Assembly (NCBI RefSeq): GCF_017311575.1 | Contig: NZ_JAFFQY010000061.1 | Span: forward strand, 156,577-220,576 | Length of the DNA: 64,000 nt | From: Roseococcus thiosulfatophilus | GTDB lineage: Bacteria; Pseudomonadota; Alphaproteobacteria; Acetobacterales; Acetobacteraceae | Direction: 5' to 3' | Shown here: positions 1 through 7,431 of the stretch, in pieces | Position numbering within the stretch: position 1 is the first letter of the stretch | Layout: the number at the start of each line of letters is the position of its first letter | Notes under the pieces: generated by a model | Databases searched by the model: none | What the model was told of the DNA's origin: nothing | Seen by the model: the letters and a program-made list of their open reading frames with translations, nothing else | Position numbers and translations under genes: made by a program

Positions 1-754
1 TGAGCAGGATGCCATGCTTGTCGCAGAGCGCCCGCAGCCGCTCCAGATACCCCTTGGGCGGCACCAGCACGCCGGTGGAGCCCGCCACCGGCTCGACCAT
101 CACGGCCGCGATGGTGTCGCCATGCAGCGCCACCAGCGATTCCAGATGGTCCGCCAGATGGGCGCCGTGCTCGGGCTGGCCCTTGGCGAAGGCGTTCTGC
201 GCCGGCAGATGGGTGTGCGGCAGGTGGTCCACGTAAGGCAGCATGGCGCCGAACTGCTTGCGGTTGGGGCCGATGCCGCCGACCGACATGCCGCCGAAGC
301 CCACGCCGTGATAGCCGCGCTCGCGCCCCACCAGGCGCACCCGCTGCGCCTGGCCGCGCGCCCGCTGGTAGGCCAGCGCGATCTTGAGGGCCGTGTCGGC
401 GCTCTCGCTGCCCGAATTGGTGAAGAAGACCCGGTCCAGCCCGTCCGGCGTCAGGTCCGCCACGCGCGCCGCCGCCTCGAAGGCGATGGGGTGGCCGAGC
501 TGGAAGGTGGGCGCAAAGTCCAGGATGGCGGCCTGCTTCTGGATGGCCTCCACGATCTCGCGCCGCCCATGGCCGGCATTGCAGCACCAGAGGCCCGCCG
601 TGCCGTCCAGCACCTCGCGGCCCTCGGGCGTGTAGTAGTTCATGCCCTCCGCCCGGGCGAGCAGCCGCGGGGTGCCCTTGAAATACTTGTTGTCCGAGTA
701 GGGCATCCAGAACGCGTCGAGGTTGTTCGGACGCGGGACCGAGATCTCGTTCAT
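1..754 (-). CDS. Class III aminotransferase, omega-amino acid/beta-alanine--pyruvate type (partial, 3' end outside window)
   Basis: This is the N-terminal 251 codons of a PLP-dependent class III aminotransferase, read leftwards off the window edge. It opens with the family pattern FWMPYSDN, then a GTAGLWCCNAGH block, FFTNSGSESADTALK (cofactor-phosphate region), YHGVGFGGMSVGG, and VEPVAGSTGV near the edge. The PLP-binding lysine lies beyond the edge and cannot be checked. The sequence style fits omega-amino acid--pyruvate transaminases, which move an amino group from beta-alanine or amines to pyruvate; the exact substrate is inferred. It is paralogous to the aminotransferase at 52638-53957. 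The start is the ATG at 754. The gene upstream on the same strand is a methyltransferase, so there is no obvious pathway partner in view. Confidence 0.88.
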   Translation of the reverse strand, partial: MNEISVPRPNNLDAFWMPYSDNKYFKGTPRLLARAEGMNYYTPEGREVLDGTAGLWCCNAGHGRREIVEAIQKQAAILDFAPTFQLGHPIAFEAAARVADLTPDGLDRVFFTNSGSESADTALKIALAYQRARGQAQRVRLVGRERGYHGVGFGGMSVGGIGPNRKQFGAMLPYVDHLPHTHLPAQNAFAKGQPEHGAHLADHLESLVALHGDTIAAVMVEPVAGSTGVLVPPKGYLERLRALCDKHGILL

Positions 755-821
755 GGCAGGGGGCTCCTTCGCCGGTCACGATAGGCCCTGTCGCGGCCCG
801 CGTCAGGCCCCCGTCCGCGGC

Positions 822-1643
822 CTATCCGATGCGCGTGGCGCGCAGGGAAAGGGAAAGCGGCAGCCAGGCCTTGTCCGGCCAGCGCCAGAAGCCGTCGGGG
901 CCGCGCGGCAGGCCGGGAAACAGCGCCCAGGGCAGGGCGTCATGCTCCTCGAAGCGGTCCAGGCGGAAGCCCGCCTCCAGCAGCGCGCCCAATATGTCCG
1001 AGAGCGGGTGCTGGAATTCGATGGTGCGGGAGTGGGAGAGGCGCGCCTCCGGGTCCGCATAGTCCTCGGTGCTGTCGAAGGGCAGCGGCGCGCGGGCGAA
1101 ATAGGGGTAGGACCAGCGGGGGTGGCTGCCCTCCCACCCGTCGAAGACCAGGGCCGAGGGATGGGCGTCGGCAAAGGCCAGGCGGCCGCCCGGCCGCAGG
1201 AAATGCGCCATGCTGCGCCCCCAGGCCCGGACATCGGGCAGCCAGGTGATGGTGCCCCAGGAGGCGAAGGCCAGGTCGAAGCGCCCCGCCTCGGCGGGCA
1301 GGGTCTCGGCGCAGGCCTGGGCGTCGGACAGGGCGAAGCGGCAGGCGGAGGCGCCGCATTCCGCGGCAAGCGCGCGGGCCGCGTCGAGGGCGGCGGGGCT
1401 GAAATCCACGCCCAGCACCTCCACAGCGCCGGCCTGGGCGATGGCGATGCTGTCATGGCCGATATGGCATTGCAGATGCGCCACCCTGAGCCCCGCCAAC
1501 GGCCCCAGCACCCCCGTCACGATCGCGTCGAGCCGCCCCCGCCCGGCCCGGTGCGAGGTCAGGTCATAGCCACGCGGGCCGAGATGCACCCCGACCCTCT
1601 CATCCCAATTCGCGCGGTTCAGGCGCTGCCATTCCGTTTCCAT
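822..1643 (-). CDS. Class I SAM-dependent methyltransferase
   Basis: A 273-residue protein with a Rossmann methyltransferase fold. Visible motifs are the SAM-binding block VAHLQCHIGHDSIAIAQAG (a variant of the usual GxGxG strand-loop), an acidic residue after the second strand (VEVLGVDFSPAALD), and the post-motif region FDLAFASWGTITWL followed by HFLRPGGRLAFAD. The substrate is not recognisable. I chose the start at METEWQRLN because the upstream residues are Pro/Arg-rich and unlike a methyltransferase N-terminus. It is transcribed leftwards, 67 bp upstream of the aminotransferase and divergent from lutB. Family membership is clear; small-molecule versus macromolecule substrate is open. Confidence 0.85.
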   Translation of the reverse strand: METEWQRLNRANWDERVGVHLGPRGYDLTSHRAGRGRLDAIVTGVLGPLAGLRVAHLQCHIGHDSIAIAQAGAVEVLGVDFSPAALDAARALAAECGASACRFALSDAQACAETLPAEAGRFDLAFASWGTITWLPDVRAWGRSMAHFLRPGGRLAFADAHPSALVFDGWEGSHPRWSYPYFARAPLPFDSTEDYADPEARLSHSRTIEFQHPLSDILGALLEAGFRLDRFEEHDALPWALFPGLPRGPDGFWRWPDKAWLPLSLSLRATRIG

Positions 1644-1716
1644 GCGGCCCGGCTTAGCACCAGGGGGCCGCGCGCGCAGCATTCCGGTCGCGGCGGGGCT
1701 GCGCTATGCTGGGGGC

Positions 1717-3138
1717 ATGCTCACCACCTCCCCCGCCTTCAAGGACAATGCCGCGCGCGCCCTGGACGATGCCGGGCTGCAGAAGGCGCTGGGCAAGGCG
1801 AAGGGCGCCTTCCTGCAACGCCGCGCCGAGGCCGTCTCCCGCCTGCCGGAATTCGAGGCGCTGCGCGACATCGGCCGTGACATCAAGAACCACACGCTGG
1901 CGAACCTCGATTTCTACCTGGAAACCTTCGCCGCCAATGTGGAGCGCGCGGGGGGGCATGTGCATTGGTGCTCCACCGCCGAGGAGGCGCGGGCCGCCGT
2001 GCTGGACATCTGCCGCAAGGCCGGCGCGCGCACCGTCACCAAGGGCAAGTCCATGATCTCCGAGGAGCTCGGGATCAACGACCACCTGGAGAAGCACGGG
2101 ATCGAGCCCGTGGAGACGGACCTCGGCGAATACATCATCCAGCTGCGGCGCGAGACGCCGTCCCACATCATCGCGCCGGCCTTCCATTTGAACCGTGAGG
2201 ATTGGGAGGCGGATTTCCGCCGCGCCCACACGGACCTCGACCCCGATCGCGTCTTCCACGAACGCCGCGACATCCTGACCGAGGCGCGCACCCGGCTGCG
2301 CCAGAAATTCCTGGCGGCCGATGTCGGCATCACCGGCGCCAACTTCTTGGTGGCCGAGACAGGCAGTTCCGTCATCGTCACCAATGAGGGCAATGGCGAC
2401 CTGACCCAGACCCTGCCGCGCGTGCACATCGCCCTGGCCAGCATCGAGAAGGTGGTGCCCACGCTGGAGGATTGCGTGAGCCTGCTGCGCCTGCTCGCGC
2501 GTTCGGCCACGGGGCAGGATTTCTCCGTCTATACCACCTTCAGCACCGGCGCCCGGCGCGAGGCCGAAATTGACGGGCCGCAGGAATACCATGTGGTTCT
2601 GGTGGACAATGGCCGTTCCAGCATGGTCGGCACCGAGTTCCAGGAGATGCTGCGCTGCATCCGCTGCGCCGCCTGCATGAACCACTGCCCCGTCTATGGC
2701 GCGGTGGGCGGGCACGCCTATGGCTGGGTCTATCCGGGGCCGATGGGCTCGGTGCTGACGCCCTCGCTGATCGGGGTGGAGAAGGCGGGGCACCTGCCGA
2801 ATGCCAGCACCTTCTGCGGCAAGTGCGAGAGCGTCTGCCCCGTGAAGATCCCGCTGCCCAAGATGATGCGCCATTGGCGCGAGCGCGAGTTCGAGCGGCA
2901 CCTCTCGCCGCAGGGGGTCCGCAGCGGGCTCGGCCTCTGGGCTTGGTTCGCGCAACGGCCGGGCGCCTACCGTTTCGCATCCCGGCTGGGCGTGGCGCTG
3001 ATGGGGCTGCTGGGCCGCGGCAAGGGCGCGTTCAAGTCGCTGCCGCTGGCCGGCGGCTGGACGGCGGGGCGGGATTTGCCCGTGCCGCAGGGCGGCACTT
3101 TCATGGCGCAATACGCGAAGCGGATGCGGAACCGATGA
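1717..3138 (+). CDS. lutB: LutB-type iron-sulfur L-lactate oxidation protein
   Basis: A 473-residue iron-sulfur oxidoreductase component of the LutABC L-lactate dehydrogenase system, which oxidises lactate to pyruvate. The N-terminal two thirds is the LUD domain with TVTKGKSMISEE and NFLVAETGSSVIVTNEGNG. Two ferredoxin-type clusters follow: CIRCAACMNHCP at about residues 313-324 and CGKCESVCPVKIP at about 366-378. The C-terminal tail (about 90 residues) is typical of the family. I placed the start at 1717 because MLTTSPAFKDNA matches the family N-terminus, while longer in-frame starts add low-complexity sequence. The stop overlaps the lutC start (ATGA). No lutA lies next to it in this window. 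Confidence 0.93.
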   Translation: MLTTSPAFKDNAARALDDAGLQKALGKAKGAFLQRRAEAVSRLPEFEALRDIGRDIKNHTLANLDFYLETFAANVERAGGHVHWCSTAEEARAAVLDICRKAGARTVTKGKSMISEELGINDHLEKHGIEPVETDLGEYIIQLRRETPSHIIAPAFHLNREDWEADFRRAHTDLDPDRVFHERRDILTEARTRLRQKFLAADVGITGANFLVAETGSSVIVTNEGNGDLTQTLPRVHIALASIEKVVPTLEDCVSLLRLLARSATGQDFSVYTTFSTGARREAEIDGPQEYHVVLVDNGRSSMVGTEFQEMLRCIRCAACMNHCPVYGAVGGHAYGWVYPGPMGSVLTPSLIGVEKAGHLPNASTFCGKCESVCPVKIPLPKMMRHWREREFERHLSPQGVRSGLGLWAWFAQRPGAYRFASRLGVALMGLLGRGKGAFKSLPLAGGWTAGRDLPVPQGGTFMAQYAKRMRNR

Positions 3139-3842
3139 GCAAGGACGCCATCCTCACCGCCATCCGGCGCGGCCTGCGCCGCGGCCCCCTGCCCGCCGAC
3201 CAGCAGGCCATGCTGGGCGGGCGCTTGGCCACGCATCCGCGCCACCTCATCCCCGCGCGCTCCCGTGTGGCGCGGCCGGAGCAGGTGGCGCTGTTCATCC
3301 GCAATGTGGAAAAGGAGTTCGGCACGGTGCGCCGCGTGGCCGACGCCGCCGAAATCCCCGCCGCCATCGCCGAATACCTGGCGGCCCAGAACCTGCCCCA
3401 GCGCATCGCCATCGCGCCGCATCCGGAATTGCAGGGGCTGGACTGGGCCTCGCGCCCCATGCTCCAGGTCGAGGCGCGGCGCGGCGACCCCGAGGATTCC
3501 GTCAGCCTCCAGCACGGCTTCGCCGGCATCGCGGAGACGGGCACGCTGATGCTGCCCTCCTCGCCCCAGCGCCCCACCACGCTGAACCTGCTGCCCGACA
3601 CCGAGATGGTGTTCCTCCGCGCCAGCCGCATCGTGGGCGCCTATGAGGAGGCCTGGGACCTGCTGCGCGCCGAGAACCAGGACGCCCGCACCGGCGGCTT
3701 CATGCCCCGCAACGTGATGTTCGTGACCGGCCCCTCGCGCAGCGCCGACATCGAGCAGACGCTGGAACTGGGCGCGCATGGGCCGCGCCGGCTTCACATC
3801 CTGCTTCTGGATGACGAACGCGAGGCCGCGGCCCATGCTTGA
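3135..3842 (+). CDS. lutC: LutC-type lactate utilization protein (LUD domain)
   Basis: A 235-residue LUD-domain protein, the third component of the LutABC system. It begins MSKDAILTAIRRGLRR and carries the family block GFAGIAETGTLMLPSSPQRP followed by NLLPDTEMVFLRASRIVG. Its ATG overlaps the lutB stop by 4 nt, so the two are translationally coupled. The C-terminus RRLHILLLDDE is the usual LutC ending. The 34 bp that encode this tail are duplicated exactly downstream at 3868-3901. A GC hairpin at 3850-3864 directly follows the stop and may terminate the transcript. Confidence 0.93.
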   Translation: MSKDAILTAIRRGLRRGPLPADQQAMLGGRLATHPRHLIPARSRVARPEQVALFIRNVEKEFGTVRRVADAAEIPAAIAEYLAAQNLPQRIAIAPHPELQGLDWASRPMLQVEARRGDPEDSVSLQHGFAGIAETGTLMLPSSPQRPTTLNLLPDTEMVFLRASRIVGAYEEAWDLLRAENQDARTGGFMPRNVMFVTGPSRSADIEQTLELGAHGPRRLHILLLDDEREAAAHA

Positions 3843-3849
3843 AGCTGAG

Positions 3850-3864
3850 GCCCGCTCCGCGGGC
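3850..3864 (+). terminator. Short GC hairpin directly after lutC
   Basis: A perfect 6-bp stem GCCCGC/GCGGGC with loop TCC begins 8 bp after the lutC stop. There is no T tract, so intrinsic termination is uncertain. The TCC loop resembles the loops of the family A hairpins elsewhere in the window, but the flanks do not match well. Confidence 0.3.
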
Positions 3865-3867
3865 AGG

Positions 3868-3901
3868 GGGCCGCGCCGGCTTCACATCCTGCTTCTGGAT
3901 G
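3868..3901 (+). repeat. Exact 34-bp direct duplication of the lutC 3' coding tail
   Basis: These 34 bases (starting GGGCCGCGCCGGCTTC, ending TTCTGGATG) are identical to 3780-3813 inside lutC, at an offset of 88 bp. The copy lies in the spacer before the Smr gene and is not in the lutC frame. It encodes the same LHILLLD stretch in another frame and then diverges. Confidence 0.9.
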
Positions 3902-3926
3902 CCGACCCCGCGTCCCTCCCCGCGTC

Positions 3927-4460
3927 GTGAAGCGCCGCCGCGGGCTCTCGCCCGAGGACCGCGCGGCCTGGGCGGCGGTGGCGCGCACCATCACCCCCCT
4001 GCCCGGCAAGGCGCTGGCCGAACCGGAAGCGCCCCCAGCCCCGCCCAGCGTCACCATCACGCCGCCGCCGCGCGCCCCGGCGCCGCCCGCGCCACCCCCG
4101 CCCCGCCGCCCGCCGCCCGAGCTGAATGTCGGCGTGCAGCCCGACGGGCTCGATGCGAAACGCTGGCGGGACCTGCGGCGCGGCACGCTGCGGCCCGAGC
4201 GCAAGCTGGACCTGCACGGCATGACCGCCGAACGCGCCCACTCCGCCGTCCGCACCTTCCTGCGCGCCGCGCAGATGGATGGCGCGCGGGTGGTGTGCAT
4301 CGTCACCGGCAAGGGCAGCAGCACGGAGGGCGGGGTGCTGCGCCGCGAATTGCCGCATTGGCTGAATGCGCCCGATTTGCGCGCCGTCATCCTCGGCGCC
4401 GCCCACCCGCACCGGGCGAATGCGGGCGCGGTGCACCTGCTGCTGCGAAGGGCCAGGTGA
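3927..4460 (+). CDS. Smr/MutS2-type DNA-binding domain protein
   Basis: A 177-residue stand-alone Smr-domain protein. Residues about 30-70 form a Pro/Ala-rich linker. The Smr domain follows, with the diagnostic KLDLHGMTAERAH motif and the IVTGKGSSTEGGVLR loop, ending AHPHRANAGAVHLLLRR. Smr domains bind DNA or RNA and some nick DNA; stand-alone alphaproteobacterial versions are commonly annotated as MutS2-related or DNA-nicking proteins. The start is a GTG (VKRRRGLSPEDRAAW), chosen because this is the usual N-terminus of the family and nothing conserved lies upstream. The gene stands 84 bp after lutC, separated from it by the duplicated tail. Confidence 0.88.
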   Translation: MKRRRGLSPEDRAAWAAVARTITPLPGKALAEPEAPPAPPSVTITPPPRAPAPPAPPPPRRPPPELNVGVQPDGLDAKRWRDLRRGTLRPERKLDLHGMTAERAHSAVRTFLRAAQMDGARVVCIVTGKGSSTEGGVLRRELPHWLNAPDLRAVILGAAHPHRANAGAVHLLLRRAR

Positions 4461-4566
4461 GCCAGGCTCCGTGCGAGCGGCGCGACAACACCGCGCACGC
4501 GCTGCCTTCCGAGCCTGCCGCTGCAAGCAGCGCGACCCGTGAGGCGTGGCACCTCCCTCCCAGGAT

Positions 4567-4672
4567 GCGGCCGCAGGGCGGCCGCCGCGCCCAGACCCGC
4601 TGCTGCGCTGGGCGCCCCAGCGCGCGGCGCGCAAGCCCAGCGGCCGGAGGCCGCGCCCGGCGCCTGAGGGCG
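4567..4672. repeat. Family A GC-rich hairpin element (single copy)
   Basis: Three consecutive perfect hairpins fill the spacer before the XRE gene: GCGGCCGC-AGG-GCGGCCGC (4567-4585), GCGCTGGG-CGC-CCCAGCGC (4605-4623) and GCGGCC-GGA-GGCCGC (4640-4654). The last is framed by AAGCCCA on the left and GCCCGGCGCCTGAGGG on the right. These flanks recur, inverted, in the three tandem copies at 19210-19583, and in the same orientation at 50528-50569. Confidence 0.75.
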
Positions 4673-4677
4673 GAAAC

Positions 4678-5034
4678 ATGACCCCCTTCGGCCTGCGCCT
4701 GCGCGCGCTGCGCGACCAGCACGGCGTCACCCTCAGCGAATTGGCGGCGGCGGTGCATGTCTCGCCCGCCTATCTCTCCGCGCTGGAACACGGCAAGCGC
4801 GGCCGCCCCTCGGCGGGGCTGGTGCACCAGGTGAATGAGTTCTTCGGCCTGATCTGGGACGAGGCGGAGGAGCTGGTCCGCCTCGCGCGCATCTCCCACC
4901 CGCGGGTGGTGGTGGACACATCGGGCCTCAGCCCGCGCGCCACGGAGCTGGCGAACCAGTTGGCCCGCCGCATCCGCGACCTGCCGGAGGAGCGTGTGGA
5001 AGCCCTCCTCCAGGAGTTGAACAAGCCGGGCTAG
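4678..5034 (+). CDS. XRE-family helix-turn-helix transcriptional regulator
   Basis: A 118-residue DNA-binding protein. The N-terminal half is a Cro/C1-type HTH: LRLRALRDQHGVTLSELA, then VHVSPAYLSALEHGKRGRPS. The C-terminal half (LSPRATELANQLARRIRDL) is helical and probably mediates dimerisation. The start is the ATG at 4678, just downstream of the repeat element. Its stop codon overlaps that of the convergent maeB (CTAG). Genes of this type are widespread single-domain regulators in Rhodospirillales; its targets are unknown. Confidence 0.9.
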   Translation: MTPFGLRLRALRDQHGVTLSELAAAVHVSPAYLSALEHGKRGRPSAGLVHQVNEFFGLIWDEAEELVRLARISHPRVVVDTSGLSPRATELANQLARRIRDLPEERVEALLQELNKPG

Positions 5035-7325
5035 CGGCTGATGGCCTGGTAGGCCGCGAGTGCGGCCATATCCAGCAACTGGTTCACGCCCGAGCCGGTG
5101 GGCACGATCTGCGCCGGGTGCGACAACCCCATCAGCACCGGGCCGATGGTGGAGGCGCTGGTCAAATGCGGCACCGCCTTGGTCAGGATATGCGCGGCGT
5201 GCAGGCCGGGCATCACCAGCACATTGGCCGGCCCGGTCAGACGGCAGAAGGGATAGAGGCTGGCGCGGAGGTTCGCATCCAGCGCCACATCGGCCCCCAT
5301 CTCGCCATCATATTCGAAGTCCACGCCCTCCGCGTCCAGCAGCTTCACCGCGTCCCGGATGCTGCCCGGGATGCTGCCCTTCGGGTCGCCGAAGGTGGAG
5401 AAGGAGAGGAAGGCCACGCGCGGCACCAGCCCCAGCCGCCGCGCCACCCCGGCCGAGCGCGTCGCGATGGCGGCCAGCGTGGCGGCATCGGGCCGTTCAT
5501 GGATGGCGGTGTCCGCCACCAGCACGGTGCCCGAGCGCCGCGCGATCATCATGGTCATGCCGAACAGCACGCCCTCCGCGTCCAGCGCCATCCGCACGCC
5601 TTCCAGCGCCACGGAATAGCTGCGCGTCTCGCCGGTGATCAGCGCGTCCGCATCGCCCATCCCCACCATGCAGGCGGCGAAGACGTTGCGGTCGTTGTTC
5701 ACCAGGCGCTGGATGTCGCGGTAGAGGAAGCCGTCGCGCTGGCGCTTGGCGTAGAGCCAGTCGGCATAGCGCGAATTGGAGGAGGAGAGGCGCGCATTGT
5801 GCACCTCGATCCCTTCCGGCAGCCGCACGCCGATGCCGGCGACCGTCGCATGGATGCGTTCCTCGCGCCCCACCAGGATGGGGGTGCCGTAGCCCGCGTT
5901 CACGAACGCGATGGCGGCGCGGATGACCGCCTCCTCCTCGCCCTCGGCGAAGACGACGCGGCGGGGGTTGGCGCGCACCTGCTCATGGATGGCTTCCAGC
6001 GCATTCGCGGCGGCGTCGAGGCGGTTGGTCAGTTCGCGCGCGTAGCGGGCCGGGTCCACCAGCGGCTTGCGCGCCATGCCCGAGCGCACGGCGGCATCGG
6101 CCACCGCCACCGGCACGCGGCTGATCAGGCGCGGGTCGAAGGCATTGGGGATGATGTATTCCGGCCCGAAGACGAGGCGCTTGCCCGCGCCGGAGCGCGC
6201 CACCTCCTCCGGCACCGGCTCGCGCGCCAGCTCCGCCAGCGCCTGCGCGGCGGCCACCTTCATGGCGTCGTTGATGGTGCTGGCGCGCACGTCCAGCGCG
6301 CCACGGAAGATGAAGGGGAAGCCCAGGACATTATTGACCTGGTTGGGATAGTCCGACCTTCCCGTGGCGATGATGCAGTCCGGCCGGGCGGCCTTGGCTT
6401 CCTCGGGCGTGATCTCGGGGTCGGGATTGGCCATGGCGAAGATGATGGGCTTGTCGGCCATGGCCTGCATCATCTCGGCCGTCAGTGCGCCCTTCACCGA
6501 GAGGCCGAAGAACACGTCCGCCCCCTCCAGCGCCTGGGACAGGGTGCGGGCCTTGGTCTCGACCGCATGGGCCGACTTCCACTGGTTCATGCCCTCCGTG
6601 CGGCCGCGATAGAGCACGCCCTTGGTGTCGCACATGGTGATGTTCTCGGGCCGCATCCCCATCGCGCGCAGGAGTTCCGCGCAGGCGATGGAGGCAGCAC
6701 CCGCGCCATTGATGACGAGGCGCGTGGTGGCGAGGTCACGGCCCGTCAGGTGCGCGGCATTGATCAGCCCCGCCGCGGCGACGATGGCGGTGCCATGCTG
6801 GTCGTCATGGAAGACGGGGATGTCCATCAACTCGCGCAGCCGCTGCTCGATGACGAAGCATTCGGGCGCCTTGATGTCTTCCAGGTTGATGCCGCCGAAG
6901 GAGGGGCCCAGGAAGCGCACGCAGTTCACGAACTCGTCCACATCCTCGGTGTCGAGGCAGAGGTCCATGCCGTCCACATCGGCGAAGCGCTTGAAGAGGG
7001 CCACCTTGCCCTCCATCACCGGCTTCGACGCCAGCGCGCCCAGATTGCCCAGGCCCAGCACCGCCGTGCCGTTGGACACCACGGCCACGAAATTGCCCTT
7101 GGAGGTGTAGTCATAAGCCAGGTTCGGGCTGCGGTGGATGTGCAGGCAGGGCTCGGCCACGCCGGGGCTGTAGGCCAGGCTGAGGTCCCGCGCCGTGACC
7201 AGCGGCTTGGTCAGGCGGGTTTCCAGCTTGCCCGGGCGCCCGGCGGCGTGCATGGCCAGCGCCTCCTCGCCCGTGACGCGCGCCGTGCGGGTGTCCTTGG
7301 GGGGTGTGGGGCGCGTGTCGGACAT
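5031..7325 (-). CDS. maeB: NADP-dependent malic enzyme (malic enzyme-phosphotransacetylase fusion)
   Basis: A MaeB-type enzyme of about 764 residues that decarboxylates malate to pyruvate with NADP. The N-terminal malic domain shows SLAYSPGVAEPCL, the catalytic-site region FHDDQHGTAIV, and the nucleotide-binding loop VINGAGAASIACAELL. The C-terminal third resembles phosphate acetyltransferase (VRANPRRVVFAEGEEE, then TVLVADTAIHE and SASTIGPVLMGL), which is regulatory rather than catalytic in characterised MaeB proteins. I chose the start at MSDTRPTPP, which has AAGGA upstream; an in-frame ATG at 7358 would add 11 residues. It is divergent from mutS and convergent with the XRE gene. Confidence 0.95.
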   Translation of the reverse strand: MSDTRPTPPKDTRTARVTGEEALAMHAAGRPGKLETRLTKPLVTARDLSLAYSPGVAEPCLHIHRSPNLAYDYTSKGNFVAVVSNGTAVLGLGNLGALASKPVMEGKVALFKRFADVDGMDLCLDTEDVDEFVNCVRFLGPSFGGINLEDIKAPECFVIEQRLRELMDIPVFHDDQHGTAIVAAAGLINAAHLTGRDLATTRLVINGAGAASIACAELLRAMGMRPENITMCDTKGVLYRGRTEGMNQWKSAHAVETKARTLSQALEGADVFFGLSVKGALTAEMMQAMADKPIIFAMANPDPEITPEEAKAARPDCIIATGRSDYPNQVNNVLGFPFIFRGALDVRASTINDAMKVAAAQALAELAREPVPEEVARSGAGKRLVFGPEYIIPNAFDPRLISRVPVAVADAAVRSGMARKPLVDPARYARELTNRLDAAANALEAIHEQVRANPRRVVFAEGEEEAVIRAAIAFVNAGYGTPILVGREERIHATVAGIGVRLPEGIEVHNARLSSSNSRYADWLYAKRQRDGFLYRDIQRLVNNDRNVFAACMVGMGDADALITGETRSYSVALEGVRMALDAEGVLFGMTMMIARRSGTVLVADTAIHERPDAATLAAIATRSAGVARRLGLVPRVAFLSFSTFGDPKGSIPGSIRDAVKLLDAEGVDFEYDGEMGADVALDANLRASLYPFCRLTGPANVLVMPGLHAAHILTKAVPHLTSASTIGPVLMGLSHPAQIVPTGSGVNQLLDMAALAAYQAISR

Positions 7326-7431
7326 GCGTTTCTGTTCCTTGGTCGGTCTGGTTGTCATTCTTGTAACCCCGCAGGGCGGCGCTGCGAAGCGACCCCTTCG
7401 CGGGCCCAGCCCGCCCCGCTAAAGCTGCGGG

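Noticed and set aside
7386..7403. GCGAAG/CTTCGC hairpin between maeB and mutS
   Set aside because: It is a short isolated stem in a divergent spacer with no conserved flanks, so I did not list it.
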